Shown: positions 1 to 4,987, numbered from the stretch's first letter. The stretch: 5,213 nucleotides of DNA from Chloroflexota bacterium (GCA_021788565.1 JAJYKO010000496.1:1-5213), one strand, 5' to 3'. The notes: generated by a model from the sequence alone, not told the origin. Translations and numbers: made by a program.

Positions 1-15
1 CTGGATATGCTCCAG
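1..15. other. short inverted repeat 3' of the tRNA, at the window edge
   Basis: CTGGA (1-5) and TCCAG (11-15) can form a 5-bp stem with a 5-nt loop. It lies 15 nt past the 3' end of the minus-strand tRNA and could be part of its terminator. The window ends before any T-tract could be seen, so this is only a weak suggestion. Confidence 0.25.
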
Positions 16-29
16 GCCCCAATATACGG

Positions 30-101
30 AGCCGACGGTCAGAGTCGAACTGACGACCGGTGGTTTACGAAACCACTGCTCTGCCACTGAGCTACGTCGG
101 C
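30..101 (-). tRNA. tRNA-Thr, anticodon CGU
   Basis: Read on the minus strand, the sequence folds into a complete cloverleaf of 72 nt including the discriminator. The acceptor stem is GCCGACG/CGTCGGC (7 bp). The D arm is GCTC/GAGC with a 7-nt loop containing GG. The anticodon stem is GTGGT/ACCAC with loop TTCGTAA, followed by a 5-nt variable loop. The T arm is GTCAG/CTGAC with loop TTCGACT. The anticodon CGT (plus positions 67-69) reads ACG, a threonine codon. The G1-C72 and C2-G71 pairs match known threonine identity elements. The discriminator is U (position 30) and CCA is not encoded. There is no intron and no mismatch in any stem. Confidence 0.96.
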
Positions 102-108
102 TTGAGCA

Positions 109-138
109 TATGATGCTGGGCGTGTGCCCAGCATCATA
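109..138 (-). other. 13-bp hairpin in the tRNA precursor leader
   Basis: Arms 109-121 and 126-138 are perfectly complementary (TATGATGCTGGGC with its reverse complement) around the 4-nt loop 122-125. No run of T follows on either strand, which argues against an ordinary intrinsic terminator. The predicted tRNA transcript begins inside the upstream arm, so the pre-tRNA would start with most of this hairpin, ending a few nt before the mature 5' end. It could protect the leader, affect RNase P processing, or be a binding site in DNA. The role is unknown. Confidence 0.6.
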
Positions 139-168
139 ATTCTACCAAGGCGGCCTGTTTCGGGTCAA
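139..168 (-). promoter_or_regulatory. sigma70-type promoter for the tRNA-Thr gene
   Basis: On the minus strand a -35 box TTGACC (plus 163-168, 5 of 6 to consensus) is followed by an 18-nt spacer and a -10 box TAGAAT (plus 139-144, 5 of 6). The promoter lies between the methyltransferase stop codon and the tRNA, so the tRNA is probably transcribed on its own. The predicted start is near position 132, about 31 nt before the mature tRNA. Confidence 0.65.
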
Positions 169-178
169 TTTCGCGAGC

Positions 179-964
179 CTACTTCCGCAGCGTCACCTTC
201 GTCAGCACCGGGGCGGTCATCCCGGCGATGTCCGCCACCAGCGAGGCGGTTTCGGCCTGCCCGAAGGGGGTACGCGCCGCCAGAGCCCGTATCTGACCCT
301 CGGTCTCGGCCCGCTCCGCCGGAATCGCCACAGTCACGTCGAAGACGGAACGCAGCAGCGGTGCCACTCTCTCCCGCACGCGGTCCCAGCCCTCTGTGGG
401 CATCTCGCGCCTGAGGCTGTAGAGTAGCGCCTTACCGCCGGGGCGGAGCACTCGGTGAATCTCCGCCAGCGCCAATTCCGGGGCGCTCCAGTGCTGGAGT
501 CCGCCAAGGGAGATAACATAATCGAAGGAGTTATCCGAGTAAGGGATGTCGGTAGCATGGCCACGCGATACCTTCACCTGGCGCCCCACCCCTGCGTGAT
601 GGATCCTCGCCTCGGCAGCCTGCACCATGCCAGGCGTCTCGTTCATGGCAGTCACCAGCAGATTCCGGTTGCGCGCGCCGACCTCCGTTGCCAGGAAGCC
701 AGGCCCTGCCCCCAGCTCCAGCAGATCTCCAGACAGAGCCTCTGTCACCACGTCGGACGCCACGGACCGGTAGACCCCGTCCATCAACTGCCCGGCGAAG
801 TAGGTGTAGAGTCGCGGACCCAGGAACGGCACCGCCTCGGCCCTCTCCACCAATGGTCCCGCCACGGTAGCGCGCCTGCGCCTGTTCCCCAGGACGCCCC
901 AGAGGACGGCGATCACGCCGCCAACCACCAGTCCCTTCGTGAATCCCCTTGGTAAGAGAGCCAC
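179..964 (-). CDS. class I SAM-dependent methyltransferase with N-terminal hydrophobic anchor
   Basis: This 261-residue protein has a Rossmann-type methyltransferase core. Motif I, LLELGAGPGF (residues 81-90), is the SAM-binding glycine loop. HATDIPYSDNSFDYVIS (136-152) is the region that follows the adenine-contacting strand. LRPGGK (173-178) is the usual post-III motif of the Methyltransf_11/UbiE-like family. Residues 11-26 form a hydrophobic stretch followed by four arginines (28-31), so the enzyme is probably a membrane-anchored protein with its catalytic domain in the cytoplasm. At the end of strand beta2, where most relatives have an acidic residue that holds the ribose hydroxyls, the sequence reads VTAMNE. 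Either N108 or E109 may take that role. The start is GTG at 964, preceded by GGAGG with 6-nt spacing. An ATG just upstream is in another frame. The substrate cannot be read from the sequence; small molecules, lipids or quinones are typical for this family. Confidence 0.88.
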   Translation of the reverse strand: MALLPRGFTKGLVVGGVIAVLWGVLGNRRRRATVAGPLVERAEAVPFLGPRLYTYFAGQLMDGVYRSVASDVVTEALSGDLLELGAGPGFLATEVGARNRNLLVTAMNETPGMVQAAEARIHHAGVGRQVKVSRGHATDIPYSDNSFDYVISLGGLQHWSAPELALAEIHRVLRPGGKALLYSLRREMPTEGWDRVRERVAPLLRSVFDVTVAIPAERAETEGQIRALAARTPFGQAETASLVADIAGMTAPVLTKVTLRK

Positions 965-1188
965 TTCGCACCTCCATGAGCAATTTAGCTGTCAGCCATC
1001 AGCTGTCAGTCATCAGTTATCAGTCATGGGCTGGTGCAGGATGAACAGCAACCAGCTACAAAGGGTATAGCATATTTCAGGGAGCGGGGCCAACTGTTGC
1101 GGGCGCCTGCTTACGTGTAGAATGTGCTCACTCACATACTCCGGCACCGGCACCGACGCCGGTAGCAGCGTCGATCGGGAGGGTAGCC
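965..1188. other. divergent intergenic region
   Basis: This spacer separates the methyltransferase (-) from the MoaD-like operon (+). It holds the heptamer array (990-1024), a weak plus-strand -10 candidate TAGAAT (1118-1123) without a convincing -35, and a small leader hairpin, ACCGGC (1146-1151) with GCCGGT (1158-1163). I could not place a promoter with confidence for either gene. No ORF with coding character is present. Confidence 0.5.
990..1024. repeat. tandem heptanucleotide repeat, five units
   Basis: Five consecutive 7-nt units follow the pattern (T/C)(G/A)TCAG(C/T): TGTCAGC, CATCAGC, TGTCAGT, CATCAGT, TATCAGT. Degenerate units flank it on both sides (ATTTAGC at 983-989, CATGGGC at 1025-1031). 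The array lies about 25 nt upstream of the methyltransferase start codon and probably within its 5' untranslated region. It resembles the short tandem heptamer repeats (STRR) described in cyanobacteria and similar arrays seen between genes in other phyla. No function is established here. Confidence 0.8.
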
Positions 1189-1593
1189 ATGATTCGACTG
1201 GAGGTATGGCTGTACGGCCCCGTGGCCGCCTACGCGGGGGACAAGGGACAGCGCGCTGCCGCCAGCATGCAGTTGGAGATGCCCGACGGCAGCACCCTGG
1301 GCTCCCTGCTGGACCAACTCGGGATCCCCACAGAGGAGAAGGGGATGGTCTTCGTCAACGGTCAGTTGACCGACATGCCCGGTCTGGATGTGGGTCGCTC
1401 CCACGTTCTGAAGAACGGGGATCGGATCGGTCTCTTTCACCGAAAGACCATGTGGCCGTTCCAGTACCGGCATGGGGCAAGCATCAGCCCAGAGCTCGCG
1501 GCGGCCCTCGATAAGCTGGAGGGTGGGGCGCTGCACCATTCGCCGGCATCGGTGAAGGGTCAGAGGGCCGGCGACGAAAGCCTCAAGCCGTAG
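1189..1593 (+). CDS. MoaD/ThiS-like beta-grasp protein with C-terminal extension
   Basis: The first ~85 of 134 residues look like a ubiquitin-like MoaD/ThiS domain. A beta strand (RLEVWLYGP, 3-11) is followed by LEMPDGSTLGSLLDQLGIP (29-47), then MVFVNGQLTD (53-62) and LKNGDRIGLF (74-83), the characteristic end of the fold. In classical MoaD and ThiS the protein stops soon after this at a Gly-Gly that is adenylated and thiocarboxylated for sulfur transfer. Here the chain instead continues for about 50 residues (RKTMWPFQYRHGASISPELA and onward) and ends in Lys-Pro; the only Gly-Gly is internal (112-113). The ATG at 1189 has GGGAGGG a few bases upstream. The gene lies 9 nt before the HypE-like gene and is probably co-transcribed with it. 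A sulfur-carrier role is likely by fold, but the missing terminal Gly-Gly makes the mechanism uncertain. Confidence 0.8.
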   Translation: MIRLEVWLYGPVAAYAGDKGQRAAASMQLEMPDGSTLGSLLDQLGIPTEEKGMVFVNGQLTDMPGLDVGRSHVLKNGDRIGLFHRKTMWPFQYRHGASISPELAAALDKLEGGALHHSPASVKGQRAGDESLKP

Positions 1594-1602
1594 ACCACAT
1601 CC

Positions 1603-2601
1603 ATGGAAACAGGCAAGCTCTCCCCAGCCGACCTGCAGCGGATCATCTTCCCGCACCTGGGCTTACGCCGGCCAGACGTGCTGGTCCGAGCCGCGGTGGG
1701 CGAGGATTCCGCCATCATCGACTTCGGAGACTGGGTGTGCGTTCTCTCCACGGACCCGATAACGGGGGCGACCCGCAACGCGGGTTGGCTCTCCGTTCAC
1801 GTCTCCTGCAACGACGTTGCCTCAAACGGCGCCGAGCCGGTGGGGGTGCTGGTCACTATCCTCCTCGCAGAGCGGGCGCGCGAGGACGAACTGCGTGCGC
1901 TGATGGAGGAGGTGCACCAGGCGGCCTCTGAGCTAGGGATCGAGGTGCTGGGAGGCCACACTGAGGTGACGCCGGGTCTCGAATCCACCATCATCTCGAC
2001 CACCGCGGTCGGTAAAGCGCCAAAGGATCGCTACGTCACCTCCTCCGGGGCACGATCAGGGGATGCCCTCGTGCTCACCAAGTCGGCCGGGTTGGAGGGA
2101 ACCGCTGTCCTTGCCACCGACTTCGAGGAGCGACTGCGGGGAGCGATGAGCACCGAGGCACTCGCCCGCGCAAAGGGGTTTCGAGCCGAGATCAGCGTGG
2201 TTCCGGAGGGACTGGCCGCGGCCCGGATGGGTGCTACGGCGATGCACGACACCACCGAAGGTGGCGTGCTGGGGGCTATCTACGAAATGGTGACTGCGGC
2301 GGGACTCGGGGTGGAGGTCGACGCGGACTCGGTACCGGTGCAACCGGAAACCGCCGAGGTGTGCCGCTTCTTCCATGCGGACCCGCTGAAGCTAATCTCC
2401 AGCGGCTCCATGCTGGTAGCCTGCCCTGACGGTGAGGCCATGGCGAGAGAGTTAGGCGCCATCGGCATATCGGCCGCCGTCATCGGTCGCGTGATCCCCT
2501 CCGGCCTTTGGGTAACCTCCCGCGGTCAGAAGCACGAGTTGGAGATCTCTTACCGCGACGAATTGTGGCGCATACTGGAAACCGGAAGAGGCTCGGCCTA
2601 A
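1603..2601 (+). CDS. AIR-synthase (PurM/HypE-fold) family ATP-binding protein
   Basis: The 332-residue product has the two-domain architecture of the PurM/HypE/ThiL/SelD superfamily. The N-terminal domain carries VGEDSA (32-37), LSTDPITGA (48-56), the NDVASNGAEP motif (70-79) and GGHTEVT (117-123). These form the ATP- and metal-binding dimer interface in this superfamily. The C-terminal domain shows KSAGLEGTA (160-168), MHDTTEGGVLGAIYEM (214-229) and PLKLISSGSML (261-271). The sequence is closest to HypE, but HypE ends in a conserved PRIC-type motif whose cysteine is carbamoylated and dehydrated to thiocyanate. This protein ends in TGRGSA with no cysteine, so it is not a canonical hydrogenase-maturation HypE. 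The ATG has no visible Shine-Dalgarno and sits 9 nt after the MoaD-like stop, suggesting translational coupling. The specific reaction is unknown; phosphorylation or ATP-dependent activation of an acyl group or cofactor precursor is likely from the fold. Confidence 0.87.
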   Translation: METGKLSPADLQRIIFPHLGLRRPDVLVRAAVGEDSAIIDFGDWVCVLSTDPITGATRNAGWLSVHVSCNDVASNGAEPVGVLVTILLAERAREDELRALMEEVHQAASELGIEVLGGHTEVTPGLESTIISTTAVGKAPKDRYVTSSGARSGDALVLTKSAGLEGTAVLATDFEERLRGAMSTEALARAKGFRAEISVVPEGLAAARMGATAMHDTTEGGVLGAIYEMVTAAGLGVEVDADSVPVQPETAEVCRFFHADPLKLISSGSMLVACPDGEAMARELGAIGISAAVIGRVIPSGLWVTSRGQKHELEISYRDELWRILETGRGSA

Positions 2602-2713
2602 GCACCCGGCACGTTCATGGCACCTTGTAGCCGCGCCCTTCATGGGCGCGCGTGGCCTCGTCGGTGCGCGAATGTCTGCCCCACGGGGACGCTACAGCGA
2701 TGAATAATCCAGG
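2602..2713. other. convergent intergenic region with GC-rich hairpin
   Basis: Two genes meet tail to tail here. CGCGCCC (2632-2638) and GGGCGCG (2644-2650) form a 7-bp stem with the loop TTCAT. TGTAGC (2627-2631 area) and GCTACA (2690-2697 area) could add a wider, weak pairing. No T-tract follows on either strand, so the hairpin may be a bidirectional terminator of non-classical form or a remnant of a palindromic repeat. Confidence 0.45.
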
Positions 2714-3586
2714 CTATGCGCCCTTCACATGCTCTTCCCAGTGCTTTCCCCAGTCCGGACGGCGCCCGTCCACATCGGTGAAGCCGTACTCCGCGGCAAG
2801 CCTCCAACTGGTCAGCACGCTTCCGGACTTCGCCGATACGTCGGGATCGGAGGCCAGAGCGACCACCGCCCGGCCGATGTAGTAAGGGGTCTCGGAAGCC
2901 GCGAAGTGCGGGTCCTGCTTCACGGCGTCCTGCCAGTTCGCTTCGGCGACGCCGAAGTGGTCGAGCACAGCCTCTGAGCGGAGAAAGCCGGGCGTGAGCG
3001 CGAGCGCGGTTACGTTGTGGGGACGAAGCTCCTCGGCCATCGCGTAGGCCAGGCGGATAACCGATGACTTCACCAGATCGTAGAAGAGGTTGCCCCGGTA
3101 CTCGGGACGATCGCCATCCGTCACCTCTACGATCAGGCCTACGCGGCGCTCGACCATGAGCGGCGCCGCGTAGTGGCTGGTGATGATGTGGGAGAAAACT
3201 GCCCTTTCCTGCATGAGGAGGCCGTTCGCCAGGGAGTGCTCCCAGAACGGCTTACCCCACTCGGTCAACTCGTCGCCGCCCCACACATCGTTCACGAGGA
3301 GGTCGAGACGACCGTGATCGCGGCGAATTCGCTCGACCAGGGCCATGACCTGATCCTCGACCGTGTGGTCGACCTGCAGGGCGATACCCACACCTCCCCG
3401 GGTCGATACCATCTCGGCCGTCTCTTCGATGGTCTCGGGCCGGTTTCCGGTGGCGGGCCTACCGCGGACGCTGCGGCCCGTGCAATAGACGGTTGCGCCC
3501 GCGTCGCCCAACATGCAGGCGATGCCGCGCCCTGCCCCCCGGGTGGCTCCGGTAACCAGCGCTACTGTGTCTCTCAGTGGCTGCAC
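2714..3586 (-). CDS. short-chain dehydrogenase/reductase (SDR) family oxidoreductase
   Basis: This NAD(P)-dependent Rossmann enzyme has 290 residues from the chosen GTG start. The cofactor loop TGATRGAGRG (12-21) follows the first strand VALV. YCTGRS (34-39) after strand 2 has an arginine, which suits NADPH. LLVNDVWGG (97-105) stands where most SDRs have NNAG. The catalytic YxxxK is Y169-DLV-K173. The usual catalytic serine position appears to be threonine (LIVEVTDGD, 151-159), and TPGFLRSE (198-205) is the conserved PG region after strand 6. The C-terminal half (WRLAAEYGFTDVDGRRPDWG, 261-280) is well formed and complete. The reading frame stays open up to 3757, but that extension overlaps the upstream HxlR gene and has no SDR character. 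GTG at 3586 with GGAG 9 nt upstream gives the expected N-terminus (MQPLRDTVALVTG); TTG at 3589 is the alternative. It follows hxlR by 31 nt and probably shares its transcript. The substrate is unknown, a carbonyl compound by family. Confidence 0.88.
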   Translation of the reverse strand: MQPLRDTVALVTGATRGAGRGIACMLGDAGATVYCTGRSVRGRPATGNRPETIEETAEMVSTRGGVGIALQVDHTVEDQVMALVERIRRDHGRLDLLVNDVWGGDELTEWGKPFWEHSLANGLLMQERAVFSHIITSHYAAPLMVERRVGLIVEVTDGDRPEYRGNLFYDLVKSSVIRLAYAMAEELRPHNVTALALTPGFLRSEAVLDHFGVAEANWQDAVKQDPHFAASETPYYIGRAVVALASDPDVSAKSGSVLTSWRLAAEYGFTDVDGRRPDWGKHWEEHVKGA

Positions 3587-3617
3587 CAACGATTGCTCCA
3601 GAGACCCGCGCAACAGC

Positions 3618-4028
3618 CTATCGTCGGGCGACGGCCTCCGCCGGTTGCTCTTTTTCGGAAGCGTCTTCGCACGAGTCGGTTGTGGAAGCCTGCTCCGGTA
3701 GAACCAGCCAGTCGTGAGCCCAGGCAGTGACCGCCTCCACCACGCCCCCCAGGGCATGGCCCTTCTCGGTCAGGTGGTACTCCACGCGAACAGGTGTCTC
3801 CGGAATGACTACCCGCCGCACCAGGCCCTCCGACTCCAGGTTCTTGAGCCGCTCTGAAAGCATGCGGTCGCTGAGGCCGGGTATGGCCGAGACGAGGTCG
3901 CTGAAGTGCTCGACTCCGCTCATCATGGCCATGAGGATCACGCCTGCCCACCGGCGGCCGATCAACTCCATGGCTCGGTGGTAGTATGGACAAAACGCCT
4001 CCGACTGTGCTGCCTGCTCAGTGGACAT
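3618..4028 (-). CDS. HxlR-family winged-helix transcriptional regulator
   Basis: The 136-residue protein matches the HxlR family over residues 11-110. Cys13 in AFCPYYHRAMELIGRRW (11-27) is the conserved N-terminal cysteine that senses electrophiles or oxidants in characterised members such as YodB and HypR. HFSDL (41-45), IPGLSDRMLSERLKNLE (49-65) and SEGLVRR (66-72) form the helix-turn-helix including the recognition helix. The wing is RRVVIPETPVRVEYHLTEKG (71-90). A charged tail (112-136) with a second cysteine (Cys120) is poorly conserved in such proteins. The ATG at 4028 is preceded by GAGG with 7-nt spacing. The regulator is first in an operon with the SDR and is divergent from the YceI-like gene. 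It very likely controls both, and itself, from the shared promoter region, as HxlR regulators commonly do. Confidence 0.93.
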   Translation of the reverse strand: MSTEQAAQSEAFCPYYHRAMELIGRRWAGVILMAMMSGVEHFSDLVSAIPGLSDRMLSERLKNLESEGLVRRVVIPETPVRVEYHLTEKGHALGGVVEAVTAWAHDWLVLPEQASTTDSCEDASEKEQPAEAVARR

Positions 4029-4069
4029 CAGTTATCCTCGATCTCTTTCTCAGCTCTGCATTCACCCTA

Positions 4070-4097
4070 ATAATAGCACATCTCAGACCCTTGACAG
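4070..4097 (-). promoter_or_regulatory. predicted promoter of the hxlR-SDR operon
   Basis: On the minus strand, CTGTCA (plus 4092-4097, 4 of 6 to TTGACA) is separated by 16 nt from TATTAT (plus 4070-4075, 5 of 6). The predicted start near 4063 gives a leader of about 35 nt before the HxlR ATG. Its -35 box overlaps that of the opposite promoter almost completely. Confidence 0.5.
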
Positions 4098-4119
4098 AAG
4101 GCACTCATCTTGCTATATT
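4091..4119 (+). promoter_or_regulatory. strong sigma70-type promoter of the YceI-like gene
   Basis: A perfect -35 box TTGACA (4091-4096) is followed by a 17-nt spacer and TATATT (4114-4119, 5 of 6 to TATAAT). Transcription should begin around 4125-4127, giving an untranslated leader of about 80 nt. This is the best promoter in the window, so the gene is probably well expressed when not repressed. Confidence 0.85.
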
Positions 4120-4120
4120 G

Positions 4121-4137
4121 GCTTATGCAACGTAAGC
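4121..4137. promoter_or_regulatory. candidate operator, imperfect palindrome at the yceI transcription start
   Basis: GCTTATGCAACGTAAGC has 7-bp arms (4121-4127 and 4131-4137) with one mismatch (T4126/G4132) and a 3-nt centre. It starts one base after the -10 box and covers the predicted start site. A dimeric regulator bound here would block transcription, and the neighbouring HxlR protein is the natural candidate. This is an inference from position and symmetry only. Confidence 0.45.
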
Positions 4138-4139
4138 AG

Positions 4140-4175
4140 CTGGGGCTTGAGCCGCGAGCGCGCCGGCGCCCCCAG
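4140..4175 (+). other. GC-rich stem-loop in the yceI leader
   Basis: CTGGGG (4140-4145) pairs with CCCCAG (4170-4175), enclosing a very GC-rich stretch that can fold further (GGCGCC at 4165-4170 is self-complementary). It lies in the predicted leader, about 19 nt before the Shine-Dalgarno, and could stabilise the mRNA. It does not match a riboswitch class I know. Confidence 0.35.
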
Positions 4176-4205
4176 ACTACATGAAGATGATCTGGAGAAT
4201 GACAG

Positions 4206-4766
4206 ATGTCCGCATCCGCACAGAACGAGTCCACCAGGACAGTATGGAGCGTAGACAAGGCGCATACTAGCGTGGAGTTCGCCGTCAAGCATATGATGTT
4301 TACAACCGTGAGGGGCCGCTTCGCCGAGTTTGAAATCGACGTCGACTTCGACGAGACCAACCCCGAGCGCTCGACCCTCGAGGCGAGGGTCGAGGCCGCC
4401 ACCATCGACACCCGCGACGTCAATCGGGACGCGCATCTCCGATCGGCAGACTTCCTCGATGCCGAAAAGTACCCGCAACTGGTCTTCAAGAGCCGCCGGA
4501 TCGAGCGTGCAAGCAACGGCCGCTACCGGATTATCGGAGACCTGACCATCCGGGGCGTAACCAGGGAGGTAGTTCTCGATACGGAGTTCGTCGGCACAGG
4601 CAAGAATCCGTGGGGCGCGAACGTCGCGGCCTTCAGCGCCGAGACGAAAATCGACCGCAAGGACTTCGGACTGAACTGGAACGCGGCCCTGGAGGCCGGA
4701 GGCTGGCTGGTGGGCGATGAAGTCAAGATCCAGCTCGAGGTGGAGCTGAACCAGCAGCAGGGATAG
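4206..4766 (+). CDS. YceI-family protein, cytoplasmic lipocalin-like
   Basis: This 186-residue protein covers the whole YceI domain. VDKAHTSVEFAVKHMMFTTV (16-35) is the N-terminal signature (VDxxHSxVxFxVKHM). IDTRDVNRDAHLRSADFLD (67-85) matches the family motif TxDxNRDxHLRSxDFFD, followed by KYPQLVFKS (88-96). GDLTIRGVTREVVLD (111-125), IDRKDFGLNWNAALE (149-163) and VGDEVKIQLEVEL (169-181) complete the beta barrel. Characterised relatives bind isoprenoids, fatty-acid amides or other amphiphiles in the barrel. There is no signal peptide, unlike E. coli YceI, so the protein should be cytoplasmic. The ATG at 4206 has GGAG at 4194-4197 (8-nt spacing). Nearby ATGs at 4181, 4187 and 4199 are out of frame. 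The gene is single, has its own strong promoter and is divergent from the HxlR regulator. The ligand is unknown; a role in quinone or aldehyde stress is plausible from context. Confidence 0.94.
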   Translation: MSASAQNESTRTVWSVDKAHTSVEFAVKHMMFTTVRGRFAEFEIDVDFDETNPERSTLEARVEAATIDTRDVNRDAHLRSADFLDAEKYPQLVFKSRRIERASNGRYRIIGDLTIRGVTREVVLDTEFVGTGKNPWGANVAAFSAETKIDRKDFGLNWNAALEAGGWLVGDEVKIQLEVELNQQQG

Positions 4767-4803
4767 TCAGGGGCAGTTCGAACGGCACCTCCTTCCCTCC
4801 TTA

Positions 4804-4831
4804 CCCCTTCTCCCCGTATGTGGAGAGGGGG
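4804..4831 (+). terminator. terminator-like hairpin after the YceI-like gene
   Basis: CCCCTTCTCC (4804-4813) pairs with GGAGAGGGGG (4822-4831), forming a 10-bp stem with one G-T wobble and an 8-nt loop. It lies 37 nt after the yceI stop and is followed by TTCTGTTGT, a loosely T-rich tract. The sequence also resembles dispersed CCCTCTCC/GGAGAGGG spacer repeats, so it may be a repeat that serves as a terminator. Confidence 0.5.
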
Positions 4832-4862
4832 TTCTGTTGTCCGTGGCCGAGAATCTCGCGAA

Positions 4863-4987
4863 GGCTCGCCCGAGGCTGAAGCCATCGGGCTGAAAAGACG
4901 AAGCCCCTGCGGGGCTTGGTTCCAGCCCGATAGGATCGACGTAGGGGCGGCTCGCGAGCCGCCCCTACTCGGGCGAGCCCAGCCTCG
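4863..4987. repeat. nested inverted-repeat mosaic in the spacer
   Basis: Several perfect inverted repeats are packed into 125 nt. The outer arms are GGCTCGCCCGAG (4863-4874) and CTCGGGCGAGCC (4968-4979). A competing pair is CGAGGCTG (4871-4878) with CAGCCTCG (4980-4987). Inside are ATCGGGCTG (4884-4892) with CAGCCCGAT (4923-4931), which encloses a 7-bp hairpin AAGCCCC/GGGGCTT (4901-4907, 4911-4917). A separate 28-bp palindrome (4941-4968) abuts the right outer arm. The architecture suggests REP/MITE-like elements, possibly one placed within another. No coding capacity is seen. Confidence 0.75.
4941..4968. repeat. perfect 28-bp palindrome, REP-like
   Basis: The half-site GTAGGGGCGGCTCG (4941-4954) is followed directly by its exact reverse complement (4955-4968) with no spacer. 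Such GTAGGGGC...GCCCCTAC palindromes are commonly scattered between genes in GC-rich environmental bacteria. As RNA it would make a stable stem with a small loop. Confidence 0.85.

Noticed and set aside
109..138. Intrinsic terminator for the methyltransferase gene
   Set aside because: The stem is strong but no T-tract follows on the minus strand, and a tRNA promoter overlaps its upstream side. A role in termination is not excluded.
1132..1656. 174-codon minus-strand frame opposite the MoaD-like gene
   Set aside because: It shows no domain, no ribosome binding site, and is antisense to a gene with clear family motifs.
1603..2601. Calling this gene hypE or thiL
   Set aside because: The C-terminal cysteine motif needed by HypE is missing, there are no hydrogenase or thiamine genes nearby, and the motif details fit the broader AIR-synthase family better.
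3173..3730. 185-codon plus-strand open frame across the SDR and HxlR genes
   Set aside because: It is antisense to two well-supported genes, has low-complexity composition and no recognisable domain. Long spurious frames are expected at this GC content.
3587..3757. N-terminal extension of the SDR open frame up to 3757
   Set aside because: It overlaps the HxlR coding region, is Arg/Pro-rich with no SDR features, and GTG at 3586 with GGAG upstream gives the expected family N-terminus.
4863..4987. CRISPR array
   Set aside because: The repeats are inverted and nested, not direct repeats with regular unique spacers.
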